This document shows positions 15,350-24,785 of a DNA stretch of 34,003 bases, in pieces. The stretch comes from Flavobacteriaceae bacterium. Its GTDB lineage: Bacteria > Bacteroidota > Bacteroidia > Flavobacteriales > Flavobacteriaceae. Position numbers and translations under genes: made by a program. How positions within the stretch are numbered: position 1 is the first letter of the stretch; every line of letters starts with the position of its first letter. The notes under the pieces are model-generated. The model was not told the DNA's origin. It did no database searches and saw only the letters and a program-made list of their open reading frames with translations. The DNA lies in assembly GCA_013043825.1 (NCBI GenBank), contig JABDNM010000062.1, positions 1 to 34,003 on the forward strand, read 5' to 3'.

Positions 15350-16255
15350 ATGAATAGATTCCTACTAATCGTCAGCAGCCTATTTTTTTCATTCACCGGG
15401 TTCTCCCAATCACAGGCGACCTATTCGGTGACCTTCACAAGTAATTGGAGTGAGGTAACCCATCCACACCCAACGGGTAACTTTCCTTCCAACGCGCATT
15501 GGTCCAAACTGGTAGGAGCCACACATAATAATCAGGTAATATTCCTTGAGATGGGTGGTTTGGCAAGTCCGGGCGTAGAAGATATCGCCGAGTTAGGAAG
15601 TAATGGCGTATTCTTTTCAGAAGTTAATGACGCAATCAACGCCGAGTACGCCAATTCTATTATAGACGGTGACGCCTTGAACACTCCCGAAGGACAGATC
15701 GTGATCGATGAAGTGATCACCACAGACGATTTTCCCATGCTCACACTGCTTTCCATGATCGCACCAAGTCCCGATTGGATGATCGCAGCGAACAGCATTC
15801 CTTTACTGGACACCAATGGTGACTGGAAAACGCAAATTGATATTAACCTGTATCCTTACGACGCAGGTACTGATAGCGGAACAGATTACGCCTCCCCTAA
15901 CATGAACACAGATCCCCAGGAACCCATAAGTAGTTTACAGGGCGTAGCTCCTTTTTCCAATGAGATTATGGGAAGCTTCTCGATCACTCTGCTGGAGGTT
16001 TTAGGTGTTCAGGACAACATAGAGTTACAAACAACCCTAACTCCCAACCCGGCTCAGGATCGAGTGCTGGTATCGACCCGTGGAAGTATACAGGTTGTCG
16101 AGATTTTCAATGCTCTAGGTGCTCAAGTAGCATCCTATAAGGGGAGTAATTCCAATTCGGAAGAACTGGATATTCGAGATCTTCCAAGCGGAATTTACCT
16201 GGTAAGGGTCACTTCGGAAGGAAATTCGATCGTGAAACGACTTGTTAAGCGTTAA
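15350..16255 (+). CDS. Spondin-domain protein with T9SS type A sorting domain
   Basis: The 301-aa protein has a signal peptide ([20 protein letters not shown]), then a spondin-type domain (about 23-215) opening [18 protein letters not shown] and [15 protein letters not shown], with acidic stretches ([16 protein letters not shown]). The C-terminal 75 residues are a T9SS type A sorting domain: [13 protein letters not shown], then [10 protein letters not shown] and the basic end VKRLVKR. The protein should cross the outer membrane by the Por/Gld machinery and be released or attached at the surface. Its ligand is unknown. The last 11 bp overlap the end of pyrD on the other strand, and no terminator separates them. 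Confidence 0.87.
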   Translation: MNRFLLIVSSLFFSFTGFSQSQATYSVTFTSNWSEVTHPHPTGNFPSNAHWSKLVGATHNNQVIFLEMGGLASPGVEDIAELGSNGVFFSEVNDAINAEYANSIIDGDALNTPEGQIVIDEVITTDDFPMLTLLSMIAPSPDWMIAANSIPLLDTNGDWKTQIDINLYPYDAGTDSGTDYASPNMNTDPQEPISSLQGVAPFSNEIMGSFSITLLEVLGVQDNIELQTTLTPNPAQDRVLVSTRGSIQVVEIFNALGAQVASYKGSNSNSEELDIRDLPSGIYLVRVTSEGNSIVKRLVKR

Positions 16256-17258
16256 GAATAGCCTTATTGATCGATTTAATTAAGGCCGGCCCTTCGTAGA
16301 TAAACCCGGTATATAATTGCACCAGGCTCGCGCCAGCTTCTAATTTATTCAATGCGTCTTGGGCAGAATGTATTCCACCTACCCCAATAATGGGAAACGC
16401 CTTGTTGCTATTTTCAGAGAGAAAACGAATTACTTCGGTAGAACGTTTGTTGAGTGGTTTGCCGCTCAATCCCCCGGCTTCTTCCTTGTTGTTAGAATCT
16501 AACCCTTCTCGTGAAATCGTGGTGTTAGTCGCAATAACACCATCCAGCTGTGTTTCAATAATAATTTCAATGATGTCCAATAACTGGTCATTACTTAAAT
16601 CGGGAGCGATCTTTAATAATATTGGTTTGGGATGGTCCCGCTTGGCATTCTCGAATTGCAGCTGATTCAACAATCGGGTCAAGGGTTCTTTTTCCTGAAG
16701 CTCGCGTAGATTGGGCGTGTTGGGTGAACTTACATTGACCACAAAATAATCTACGTGTTCGAACAGGACATCGAAGCACAGCAGATAGTCATTTACGGCC
16801 TCATCATTGGGCGTGACCTTGTTCTTTCCAATGTTCCCTCCAATAATAACACCGGGATTTTCTTCCAATCTTCTTACTGCAGCTGCAACTCCTTCATTAT
16901 TGAATCCCATTCTGTTTATTATGGCATTATCTTTTTTGAGTCGGAAAAGTCTTCTTTTGGGATTGCCTATTTGTGGTTTGGGTGTTACGGTTCCTATTTC
17001 TATGAATCCGAAACCGAAATTTGAGAGTTCCCGATAAAGCTTCGCATCCTTGTCAAATCCTGCAGCCAGTCCCACCGGGTTAGGAAACCGTATCCCGAAT
17101 AACTCTTGCTCCAGTCTTCCGTCCTTCACCTGGTAACATTTTCTGAACCATCCACCCAAGCGCATTTTATGGAGCAGTCGAATCATTTTGAAACTAAAAT
17201 GATGTACTCTTTCCGGGTCGATCAGGAATAAGAAGGGTCTGAGAAATATTTTATACAC
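16245..17258 (-). CDS. pyrD: Quinone-dependent dihydroorotate dehydrogenase (class 2)
   Basis: The 337-aa protein has the membrane-associating N-terminal helix region of class 2 enzymes ([20 protein letters not shown]). It then has [12 protein letters not shown], the NIGKNK motif, the catalytic Ser loop [38 protein letters not shown] and the phosphate-binding [19 protein letters not shown]. It oxidises dihydroorotate to orotate and passes electrons to the quinone pool during pyrimidine synthesis. The start is GTG 17258; no Met precedes the conserved helix. It follows the aminotransferase by 27 nt and probably shares its transcript. Confidence 0.96.
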   Translation of the reverse strand: MYKIFLRPFLFLIDPERVHHFSFKMIRLLHKMRLGGWFRKCYQVKDGRLEQELFGIRFPNPVGLAAGFDKDAKLYRELSNFGFGFIEIGTVTPKPQIGNPKRRLFRLKKDNAIINRMGFNNEGVAAAVRRLEENPGVIIGGNIGKNKVTPNDEAVNDYLLCFDVLFEHVDYFVVNVSSPNTPNLRELQEKEPLTRLLNQLQFENAKRDHPKPILLKIAPDLSNDQLLDIIEIIIETQLDGVIATNTTISREGLDSNNKEEAGGLSGKPLNKRSTEVIRFLSENSNKAFPIIGVGGIHSAQDALNKLEAGASLVQLYTGFIYEGPALIKSINKAILNA

Positions 17259-17285
17259 GAATTCAGGTGATCTATTAGTACGATA

Positions 17286-18563
17286 TTACTTCAAGGTGGC
17301 TACAAATTTATTGATCCTATTTAATCCTTCGAAAACATTTGGCGCAAAGTTTTGAATAAATTTATAATCCAACTGTACCTTTTCGTTGGATTGATAGAAT
17401 TGCAGCGCTTTTCTGCCGTCAAAATCTACGAAGGCCAGCCTGAAGATTAATTCCTGCGGTGGGAAGTAAAAGTCGGTTCCAGGCAATAATGCTACCTGAT
17501 ATTCTTCCAGTAAGAATCTTGACAAAGTAACACTATCTTCCAAATTCAATTCACCCAAGGCTTCGGCATAATTGCCAAAATCGATGAGCATGTAAAACCC
17601 GCCTTGTGGCTTTGTACATTTAATCTTCAACTCGCATAAGAAATCGTAGGTGAAGGATGCAATTGCTTTCAGGATAATGGCCGAGTCTCGCACGGTCTTT
17701 TGAATCACATTCTCATATCGGTACGCCTCCAGGGCAGCATACTGAACCGGCGCGCTCACCGCACTGAATGTTTCACTGAACATGGATTCGTAAATAGGAA
17801 TTAGTGATTTAAGGTTCTCCGGAATAGAGACAAACCCCAGCCTGTATCCACCGGCAGCGAATACCTTGCTCATTCCTCCAAATACCAGCGTATTTTCCGG
17901 ATAATAGCTTGCGATACTCGGAGCATGATCCAATTGATAGCTAAGTTGTGAGTAGATCTCATCGCTAAAAACGATGATCCCAAATTTAGCACAGATCGTA
18001 GCGATGTCCTGCAATTCATCCTCACTATAAATTGCACCGGTGGGGTTATTCGGTGAATTGAGTAGTAAGAAGTATTGACCGGCTTCTGAGGATTTGCAAA
18101 ATGCATCCAGGTCTTTGGCTTGCAACTTATAATTTTCATGGAATGAGGTCTGGAGCAAAACGTACTTTTTGTTGGCTAGTTTCACCTGAGGCAGATAACT
18201 CACCCAACTTCCCCGGGGAATTATATAAGTCCCATCCAGAAGTAAAATACTTTGATAGATGAGCTCTTTGCTGCCCGGACCGATTAAAATATGTTCTTTC
18301 TTTGCCTGAACATGCTGATGATTGTTCAGATAAGTAGCAATGTTAGCACGTAATTCCGGTAGTCCTAATGATGGAAGGTACTGTGTTGAAGTTGCATGTG
18401 CCTTAAGGGCTTCAGATATCTTAGGATGGACCCCAAATGGCGACTGACCAAATCCAAAGTGAAAGACCTTCTTACCAGAAGCACGCAATTTCATGATCTG
18501 CTCATTGATCATGAGGGTGGCGGAAGGCTTTAATTTAAGTGTATTTGGATTAACGAACTTCAC
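17286..18563 (-). CDS. PLP-dependent aminotransferase, class I/II
   Basis: The 425-aa protein is a fold-type I aminotransferase. It begins with PSATLMINEQIMKLRASGKK, has NSPNNPTGAIYSEDELQ (substrate carboxylate and PLP contacts), FSDEIYSQLSYQ, and the PLP-Lys motif GGMSKVFAAGGYRLGF. The conserved Arg is expected near the end, in PPQELIFRLAFVDFDG. The substrate cannot be fixed; aspartate/tyrosine-like or branched-chain activity are both possible. GTG 18563 is chosen because the first Met (codon 18) would cut into the conserved N-terminal arm. A strong terminator hairpin ends 8 nt upstream of the GTG, and a TonB receptor gene is further upstream on the same strand. Confidence 0.87.
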   Translation of the reverse strand: MKFVNPNTLKLKPSATLMINEQIMKLRASGKKVFHFGFGQSPFGVHPKISEALKAHATSTQYLPSLGLPELRANIATYLNNHQHVQAKKEHILIGPGSKELIYQSILLLDGTYIIPRGSWVSYLPQVKLANKKYVLLQTSFHENYKLQAKDLDAFCKSSEAGQYFLLLNSPNNPTGAIYSEDELQDIATICAKFGIIVFSDEIYSQLSYQLDHAPSIASYYPENTLVFGGMSKVFAAGGYRLGFVSIPENLKSLIPIYESMFSETFSAVSAPVQYAALEAYRYENVIQKTVRDSAIILKAIASFTYDFLCELKIKCTKPQGGFYMLIDFGNYAEALGELNLEDSVTLSRFLLEEYQVALLPGTDFYFPPQELIFRLAFVDFDGRKALQFYQSNEKVQLDYKFIQNFAPNVFEGLNRINKFVATLK

Positions 18564-18571
18564 GAGCTAAT

Positions 18572-18606
18572 AAAAAGAGGTTACCTTAGAAAGATAACCT
18601 CTTTTT
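18572..18606 (-). terminator. Bidirectional-looking terminator after the TonB receptor gene
   Basis: A perfect 12-bp stem AAAAAGAGGTTA (18572-18583) pairs with TAACCTCTTTTT (18595-18606) around an 11-nt loop. T runs occur on both strands. It follows the receptor stop by 17 nt on the minus strand and directly precedes the aminotransferase GTG. Confidence 0.85.
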
Positions 18607-18623
18607 TTTTATGGATCATTAAA

Positions 18624-21545
18624 TTATTCGATCGTAATACTGAATCTAGCGAATAAAAATCTTCCGCCTACTCCAAATTGCTTGGATCTTCGTGAATAAA
18701 TGAACCTTCCACTCGATCTGAAAGCATCATCGGCCTCATCGGGGTAAACATCCAACAAGTTATTAGCACCTACAGTGAGTTTCACTCCATCGCCAAATCG
18801 ATGTGCCACGGAAAGATCGGTTACCACTTTACCTGCGTAGAGCCTATCCACGTCGGCATCGGTATTGTTCGTGGCTTCTTCCACTTCACCAAAATAGCTG
18901 TTTCTTAAAAACACGCTCCAATGATCGTCTATGGTAAGGTTGTTCGAAAGTGTTCCCTGTGTATTTGGAACTGCAGATTCGATATAAATCCGGCTCGTAC
19001 GGTCGAAAAACGTTTCCGACAATCCTGCATCGACGATCGCAGATGGAATATTAGTTCCTGCGACCTCAGTTTTAGAATAGGTAAACGACAAGGTGTTCTT
19101 TAGTTTCATATCGGTACCAACATTCATTCGGTTCTCGACCACAAAGTCAATACCCTTGGTTTCTGTATCCACCGAGTTGGTAAAGAATGCAGCTTGACTG
19201 GCATTAGCTTGTGCAAACAAGGCAGCAAGTTCGGCATTGCCATTATCGTCAAACTGACCACTTAATACTACTCTGTCATCAATGTTAACAAGGTATCCAT
19301 CGACGGTGAATGTTAGATTTGCATCGGGGACCTGAGCGGTGAAACCAGCTGTAAATCCAACCGATGTTTCTTCTTTCAATTCCTCAATTCCCAAAATACG
19401 TGCTACTCGGGAAGTATTTGGAAAGATCCCAACTTCATTTGGCACTCCATCCACGAAGATCGTGGAGGTTGAGTTAAAATGAATCTGGTGTAATGAAGGA
19501 GCTCTAAACCCGGATTGAGCAGACCCACGTATGTTGAAATTATCGGAAGCCTTGGCAAGGAATGATACCTTTCCATTCAACGTTCCTCCAAAATCTGAGA
19601 AGTTTTCGTAACGGGCAGCCGCCGTAGCTCTGAAACTATCGCTAAAATCGGCTTCCACATCCACATATCCCGCAACCGAAGTTCTAAAGGCATCGATTTC
19701 ATTCTCTGGTTTAAATCCTGGAAATACCTGAATTCCACCTGGCCTGGAGGAGCCAAAGAAATCGGTTGGGACCAGCAAGTCGGAATTTGGATTAGCAATC
19801 GTATTGCCGTCCTTATCCAGAACCGGATCTCCATTATCGTCACGTACAATATCGTCATAAGTATCATTTACTTTACCGGAATTATCATACTGCGCATAGG
19901 ATGCTTCTTCCCCGGCAACGATGCTATAATTTTCTACTCTATATTCCGCTCCGAATGCAATGTTCAGGCCGGATAGTACATCTTCTAAAAATTTAGAAGT
20001 GTCCAGATTTGAAGTATTTTCCAGGTAATTAAATCCACCTGCATCGGCTTCAAATGGGGTTGAATTACCCAGGGAGGCATTCAACGAGTTTCCTATTCGA
20101 TATCTAAATTGATTTTGACCGGTAGTGTTACTAAGATCGACATTCCAGTCTCCTAATTTCCCTTTTATTCCTACAGCAATCGACTTATCCTTGATGTTCG
20201 AATTGATCTCTGGTAAGAAACCGTTGATCCTAGCGGGTGTATAGGCTCTCGATTGATTTGGTAATCGATAAAAGCCAGCGGAATTACCGTTTTTGAAGCC
20301 CAATCCACCAAAAGCATAGATATCCAGGTCTTCTCCAACGGGGAGTTCGAAGTTACCAAAGAATTGTCCACCTCTTACTTCAGATTGTCCTACTCTCATA
20401 TTGAAATCGCTTCGCTGAAGTCCCCTGGCTGCAAGCTCGGCCGTTGTATTATCTTCTCCCAGTATGGTACGAAGTTCGTCTTTAGTGGCGTCTAAAGGAA
20501 GATTAAGACCGCCTTGATTTCCATAGAATATTACGTCTTCCACGTCGTCATCAAGAAGGTCACTTAAATCGTAACCATCTGCTGCTGCGAACCGCTCTAC
20601 GGTATTATAGAAGTTAAAAATAGTTCCTTCCCATTCTTTCATTCGGTTGGTGGCCCCGCGGAAATCAAAATTTCCGGTGAAATTTATAAAGCCGCCGTTG
20701 TCTCCAATAGGGAGTCCATAATTGGCACCTACATTGATCTTTTCACCATCAACACTGTCGTCCGGATTTTCACTCGTGAAATTTGCTCCCGAAGTGATCC
20801 CTATATCCAATTGGTTGGTCGACTTCTTAAGTACGATGTTGATTACCCCTGCAATTGCATCGGATCCGTACTGTGCAGCTGCACCATCACGGAGGATCTC
20901 AATTCGATCGATAGCGTTTACCGGGATCACATCCAGATCGGTTCCTACCGAACCACGTCCAAATGTCCCATTAACATTTACCAGGGACGTTTTGTGACGC
21001 CTTTTACCATTGATAAGCACCAAAACCTGATCGGGGCCCAAGCCGCGAAGAGAAGCGGGTGCAATGTGATCTGTTCCATCAGAGATGGTTTGTGTGTTCG
21101 ATGAAAACGAAGGCGCGGCATAGTTCAAAATCTCGGTAACCGCGATCTGTGGGGAACTCTCCACGATACCAGAGATATCCAGTACATCGACAGGTACAGC
21201 CGAATTAATTGCTGTTCTGCTAGGGTTACGTGTACCAATTAGAACTACTTCACCCAGGGAAAGTCCGGAGACCATCCTCACGTCAAGGGTCGCCCCCGTG
21301 ACTACCTTTTCAACCGTATCGAATCCTACATAGGAGAATATTAATGTAGCTCCCGAATCGGCACTGATAGAATAATTACCATCAAAATCTGAGATGGCAC
21401 CAGTCGTAGTTCCCTTAACAATAATGCTCACTCCCGACAAGGGTTGTGATGAATCATCGGTGATAGTTCCAGAAACTTGTTGCGCGTAAACACTTAAACT
21501 TACAAATAAAGCCAGTAAGCTTACGATAAAGTCTTTTTGTTTCAT
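18624..21545 (-). CDS. TonB-dependent outer-membrane receptor with N-terminal carboxypeptidase-like domain
   Basis: With the start at ATG 21545, the 973-aa protein has a signal peptide (MKQKDFIVSLLALFVSLSVYAQ). A CarboxypepD_reg-like beta domain follows (about 23-105: VSGTITDDSSQPLSGVSIIV). The plug domain (about 115-245) carries PASLRGLGPDQVLVLINGKR and RIEILRDGAAAQYGSDAIAGVINIVLKK. The rest is a 22-strand barrel ending GGRFLFARFSITIE. A longer start at 21575 adds ten residues before the signal. No SusD-like partner is adjacent, so it is not a SusCD pair. The substrate (siderophore, cobalamin, peptide or other) is not evident. It is divergent from pepT over a 103-bp gap. Confidence 0.93.
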   Translation of the reverse strand: MKQKDFIVSLLALFVSLSVYAQQVSGTITDDSSQPLSGVSIIVKGTTTGAISDFDGNYSISADSGATLIFSYVGFDTVEKVVTGATLDVRMVSGLSLGEVVLIGTRNPSRTAINSAVPVDVLDISGIVESSPQIAVTEILNYAAPSFSSNTQTISDGTDHIAPASLRGLGPDQVLVLINGKRRHKTSLVNVNGTFGRGSVGTDLDVIPVNAIDRIEILRDGAAAQYGSDAIAGVINIVLKKSTNQLDIGITSGANFTSENPDDSVDGEKINVGANYGLPIGDNGGFINFTGNFDFRGATNRMKEWEGTIFNFYNTVERFAAADGYDLSDLLDDDVEDVIFYGNQGGLNLPLDATKDELRTILGEDNTTAELAARGLQRSDFNMRVGQSEVRGGQFFGNFELPVGEDLDIYAFGGLGFKNGNSAGFYRLPNQSRAYTPARINGFLPEINSNIKDKSIAVGIKGKLGDWNVDLSNTTGQNQFRYRIGNSLNASLGNSTPFEADAGGFNYLENTSNLDTSKFLEDVLSGLNIAFGAEYRVENYSIVAGEEASYAQYDNSGKVNDTYDDIVRDDNGDPVLDKDGNTIANPNSDLLVPTDFFGSSRPGGIQVFPGFKPENEIDAFRTSVAGYVDVEADFSDSFRATAAARYENFSDFGGTLNGKVSFLAKASDNFNIRGSAQSGFRAPSLHQIHFNSTSTIFVDGVPNEVGIFPNTSRVARILGIEELKEETSVGFTAGFTAQVPDANLTFTVDGYLVNIDDRVVLSGQFDDNGNAELAALFAQANASQAAFFTNSVDTETKGIDFVVENRMNVGTDMKLKNTLSFTYSKTEVAGTNIPSAIVDAGLSETFFDRTSRIYIESAVPNTQGTLSNNLTIDDHWSVFLRNSYFGEVEEATNNTDADVDRLYAGKVVTDLSVAHRFGDGVKLTVGANNLLDVYPDEADDAFRSSGRFIYSRRSKQFGVGGRFLFARFSITIE

Positions 21546-21648
21546 TAGGTTTGGTTTTAAGTTAATTTGCATCATACAATCTACAACAATATTTTTTAAA
21601 TCATTTTTACACCTCTGTATATCAACTGTTTAATTCCTTTATTCTTAT

Positions 21649-22884
21649 ATGATCTCAAGAAAGCACCTTATCGACCGCTTTATTAGCTATGTAACCATAG
21701 ATACCGAAAGCGACCCAAACAGCGAGACTACGCCTAGTACGCCAAAACAGTGGGACCTGGCCAATTCCCTCGTTGAAGAATTAAAACGCATTGGCATGGA
21801 GGAGGTATCCATTGACGAACATGCTTATATCATGGCCACGCTGCCCTCAAACGTTGAGCATGAAGCACCTGTAATTGGCTTCATTTCACATTTCGATACT
21901 TCACCAGATTATACCGGGGCTAATGTGAACCCACAGATCATCGAGAATTACAACGGGAAGGACATTGTGTTGAATAAGAAAGAAGGACTGAATCTCTCTC
22001 CCGCCGAATTCGACGAACTATTGCTCTACAAAGGACAAACACTCATCACTACCGACGGAACTTCTCTGCTTGGGGCAGACGATAAAGCGGGTATAGCCGA
22101 AATCGTGTCGGCCATGGAATACCTCCTTCAGCATCCGGAGATAAAACATGGAAAAATTCGGGTTGGTTTTACTCCCGATGAAGAAATTGGACGAGGTGCA
22201 CATAAGTTCGACGTTGAAAAATTCGGAGCCGCCTGGGCCTATACCGTGGACGGCAGCCGGATTGGTGAACTGGAATATGAGAACTTCAATGCGGCCAGCG
22301 CCGATGTTCGTATTAAAGGCAAGATCGTTCATCCCGGTTATGCCAAAGGCAAGATGGTGAATAGTATGTATATCGCTACAGACTTCATCAATTCCCTGCC
22401 TCGCCTTGAGACACCCGAACACACCGAAAATCGGCAAGGATTCTTTCATCTACAGAATATGGAGGGCAATGTGGATGCTACCCGTCTACAATACATTATA
22501 CGCGATCATGACAAGGAACATTTCGAGGCACGTAAGGAAGTTATGATCAAGCTGGCAAGGGAGTTGAACGAACAATATGGAATGGAGCGCGTAACCGTCG
22601 AGATTAAAGACCAGTACTACAACATGCGGGAAAAGATCGAACCAGTAATGCACATTGTAGATATCGCAGAGGAAGCCATGCAAAAAGCCGGGATTAAACC
22701 ATTGATAAAACCAATTCGAGGCGGAACAGATGGTTCGCAATTAAGCTTTGACGGCCTACCCTGCCCTAACATTTTCGCTGGCGGGCATAATTTTCACGGA
22801 CCTTACGAATTTGTACCTGTAGAAAGTATGGAGAAAGCCATAGAGGTGATCGTCAACATAGCGCAGATCGTGGCAAAGAAATAG
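21649..22884 (+). CDS. pepT: Peptidase T (tripeptide aminopeptidase, M20B)
   Basis: The 411-aa protein matches Pep[21 protein letters not shown] at the start and metal ligands in [13 protein letters not shown] (HxD). It also has [20 protein letters not shown], the catalytic Glu in [14 protein letters not shown], and later [31 protein letters not shown] with the final His ligand. It releases N-terminal residues from tripeptides in the cytoplasm using two zinc ions. It is monocistronic: convergent with the yajC operon, and divergent from the TonB receptor gene upstream. A shared function with the receptor (peptide use) is possible but not shown. Confidence 0.96.
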   Translation: MISRKHLIDRFISYVTIDTESDPNSETTPSTPKQWDLANSLVEELKRIGMEEVSIDEHAYIMATLPSNVEHEAPVIGFISHFDTSPDYTGANVNPQIIENYNGKDIVLNKKEGLNLSPAEFDELLLYKGQTLITTDGTSLLGADDKAGIAEIVSAMEYLLQHPEIKHGKIRVGFTPDEEIGRGAHKFDVEKFGAAWAYTVDGSRIGELEYENFNAASADVRIKGKIVHPGYAKGKMVNSMYIATDFINSLPRLETPEHTENRQGFFHLQNMEGNVDATRLQYIIRDHDKEHFEARKEVMIKLARELNEQYGMERVTVEIKDQYYNMREKIEPVMHIVDIAEEAMQKAGIKPLIKPIRGGTDGSQLSFDGLPCPNIFAGGHNFHGPYEFVPVESMEKAIEVIVNIAQIVAKK

Positions 22885-22897
22885 CAGAAGACAAAAA

Positions 22898-22924
22898 AAG
22901 CCTTCAGTATTACACTGAAGGCTT
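22898..22924 (-). terminator. Intrinsic terminator of the nusB-DUF1573-yajC operon
   Basis: A perfect 11-bp stem AAGCCTTCAGT (22898-22908) pairs with ACTGAAGGCTT (22914-22924) around a 5-nt loop. Read on the minus strand it is followed by a run of seven Ts (22899-22893). It lies 22 nt past the yajC stop and may also slow pepT transcripts. Confidence 0.85.
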
Positions 22925-22945
22925 GATATATGCGCTATAGCGAGC

Positions 22946-23224
22946 TTATTTGGTGCCTGCTGCGTTGAGTTTGTTGCTCATCTCAACAGAAATGGCGGTT
23001 TTCTCGTATTTCATCTTCCCGGCACCTGTTTCAATGATCACTGTGCCATCGTCGTTGATATTGAGGACTTTTCCGTGTAAACCACCGTTGGTGATCACTT
23101 TCATACCCGTTTTCAACTCACTGTAAAATTTCTTTTCTTGTTTCATCTTCTTCCGCTGCGGAAGGACGATAAAGAAAATAATAAAGACCGAAAATAAAAG
23201 TAATGGGCCTAAAAGTTGATCCAT
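22946..23224 (-). CDS. yajC: Preprotein translocase subunit YajC
   Basis: The 92-aa protein has one N-terminal helix (LLGPLLLFSVFIIFFIVLPQ), then the family pattern RKKMKQEKKFYSELKTGMKVITNGGLHGKVLNI and a short basic/acidic tail. YajC associates with the SecDF-YajC part of the Sec translocon in the inner membrane. It follows the DUF1573 gene by 6 nt and closes the operon. Length and layout are typical. Confidence 0.95.
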   Translation of the reverse strand: MDQLLGPLLLFSVFIIFFIVLPQRKKMKQEKKFYSELKTGMKVITNGGLHGKVLNINDDGTVIIETGAGKMKYEKTAISVEMSNKLNAAGTK

Positions 23225-23230
23225 TCCAGC

Positions 23231-23710
23231 TTATTTTGTTTGAACTGGAGAACCGGTTGTAGCACCTTCTTTAGGAGTCACAAAAGCTTTGATCTTAAGT
23301 GTCTCTTTCCCTGTCTGAGTGTTAGTGGTGATCGTTACAGTTTTGCTCACCTGGTTCTTACCACTTCCATTGAATTTAACCAAAAGTTCTCCGGTGGCTC
23401 CGGGAGCAACTGGTTCTTTGGTATATTCAGGAACAGTACATCCGCAGCTGCTCTTGGCATCAACGATTACAAGATCTGCATCGCCGGTATTGGTAAATGT
23501 AAATATATGCTCAACCGGAGTATTTTGATCGATAGTTCCGAAATCAAACTCGGATTCTGCAAAAGTCATTACAGGAAATTTACCCGACTCTGCATCTCGC
23601 TCTGCTGCTGCTGCAACATTTTCTTCACTTACCTTGTCAGCTGCATTTTCTTTACAAGAGGTAAAAGCTACCATTGCAATCGCTGCAAGTATTAACACTG
23701 ATTTTTTCAT
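23231..23710 (-). CDS. DUF1573 lipoprotein
   Basis: The 159-aa protein has a lipoprotein signal (MKKSVLILAAIAMVAFTSC, Cys19), a short linker, and an immunoglobulin-like DUF1573 domain (about 48-148). The domain shows FDFGTIDQNTPVEHIFTFTN, DAKSSCGCTVPEYTKEPVAPG and GELLVKFNGSGK. The CGC pair is a constant family feature. The domain is abundant in Bacteroidota but has no established activity. Placement between nusB and yajC is common in Flavobacteriia and suggests an envelope role, not a known one. The gap to nusB is 50 nt. Confidence 0.9.
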   Translation of the reverse strand: MKKSVLILAAIAMVAFTSCKENAADKVSEENVAAAAERDAESGKFPVMTFAESEFDFGTIDQNTPVEHIFTFTNTGDADLVIVDAKSSCGCTVPEYTKEPVAPGATGELLVKFNGSGKNQVSKTVTITTNTQTGKETLKIKAFVTPKEGATTGSPVQTK

Positions 23711-23760
23711 AGTTATAAATTTGAATTTAAAGAGTGGCTAAAGTAAAGATTTTTTTGAAT

Positions 23761-24705
23761 TTATCGAAGGCCACGTCCAATTTTGTTCAATTTCTCTGCT
23801 GCTGTTAATTCCTTGACCATCTTGTCAAGAATACCGTTGATGAAGAGGCTGCTCTTGGGGGTTGAATATTCTTTGGATATCTCCAGGTATTCGTTGATGC
23901 TTACTTTTACTGGGATACTTGGGAAATAAAGGAATTCGGCAATTCCCATCTTAAGAATAATCATATCCATTTCGGCGATACGTTCTTTATCCCAATTCGG
24001 GGTTTTTCCATCGATTTGCTCTAAGAGTAGTTCGTCGTTCGAAATTACCTTTCGAAGCAATTCTCCGCTAAAGGACTCATCCTCCTTATTCTTAAAAAGT
24101 TGTGCAGTGTAAAGGTCGGAGGAATTTCGTTCCGAGATCTTGCCCAGCATTTTCACTATAGTTGTATTGATCAATGGGAAGTCGTCAACCCAACCAAGGC
24201 GGTTGTCTTCCAGGTATTCATATAGTTTCTCATTGGGAGCGATAACCTCTTTGTACAATCGAATCACAAATTCACGATCCTGCTGGAAGGTGGGGACTTT
24301 TAACTGTAAGTATTCCAGATACCAATCTTTTGCCTTTAAGTCATTGAATAGCAAACTTACATACTCGTCGTCCTGTTTCCAGTTATGAAGTTTTTTATTC
24401 CGAAGAAATTGAGCGAGGTTATTGTTTTTTGAGATCAGTTCAATAACCTGGTTATCGACAAACGATCGACTTGGATTTTTTTCCAAGTCGGTCGCCAAGA
24501 ATTTCTGTTGCGATTTTTGTAGGTAATTACTAGCATGCTCACGCATAACAACCAAAAGTTGTAAAAGGAGGGCATGAAGTTCAAGCATCTGGTCGATACT
24601 GTGCTTCAAATATTTTTCTTGCTTATCAAGCTTCGTTTCATCGTTTTGATAATACGCATATAATGATTGTAAAACTTTTACTCTTATATGTCTCCTTGTA
24701 AGCAT
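23761..24705 (-). CDS. nusB: Transcription antitermination factor NusB (long Bacteroidota form)
   Basis: The 314-aa protein opens LTRRHIRVKVLQSLYAYYQN, the NusB N-terminal helix. The helical middle region is much longer than in E. coli NusB (about 140 aa). The recognisable C-terminal NusB core (about 190-300) includes ISNDELLLEQIDGKTPNWDKERIAEMDMIILKMGIAEFLYFPSIPVKVSINEYLEISKEYS and ends with INGILDKMVKEL. NusB with S10 binds boxA to prevent early termination in rRNA operons. The extended form is normal in this phylum. It heads the DUF1573/yajC operon. Confidence 0.93.
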   Translation of the reverse strand: MLTRRHIRVKVLQSLYAYYQNDETKLDKQEKYLKHSIDQMLELHALLLQLLVVMREHASNYLQKSQQKFLATDLEKNPSRSFVDNQVIELISKNNNLAQFLRNKKLHNWKQDDEYVSLLFNDLKAKDWYLEYLQLKVPTFQQDREFVIRLYKEVIAPNEKLYEYLEDNRLGWVDDFPLINTTIVKMLGKISERNSSDLYTAQLFKNKEDESFSGELLRKVISNDELLLEQIDGKTPNWDKERIAEMDMIILKMGIAEFLYFPSIPVKVSINEYLEISKEYSTPKSSLFINGILDKMVKELTAAEKLNKIGRGLR

Positions 24706-24730
24706 ATTGAAAAGAACTAGTTATATTAAA

Positions 24731-24756
24731 AGCGCACCTGATATCTCATGTGCGCT
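24731..24756 (-). terminator. Hairpin after leucine dehydrogenase, overlapping the nusB start region
   Basis: A 7-bp GC-rich stem AGCGCAC (24731-24737) pairs with GTGCGCT (24750-24756). On the minus strand it is followed by a short T tract (TTTTAATAT). It lies 29 nt past the leucine dehydrogenase stop and directly after the nusB -7 box. Confidence 0.6.
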
Positions 24757-24757
24757 G

Positions 24758-24765
24758 CAAATATA
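24758..24765 (-). promoter_or_regulatory. -7 promoter element of nusB
   Basis: The minus strand reads TATATTTG (24765-24758), an exact TAnnTTTG match, giving a start near 24751 and a leader of about 46 nt. The -33 region lacks a clear TTG. Confidence 0.5.
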
Positions 24766-24785
24766 TAGATTAAAAAATCGAAGTC

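Noticed and set aside
18624-21545. TonB receptor as a SusC of a polysaccharide locus
   Set aside because: No SusD-like lipoprotein or glycoside hydrolase is adjacent; neighbours are an aminotransferase and pepT.
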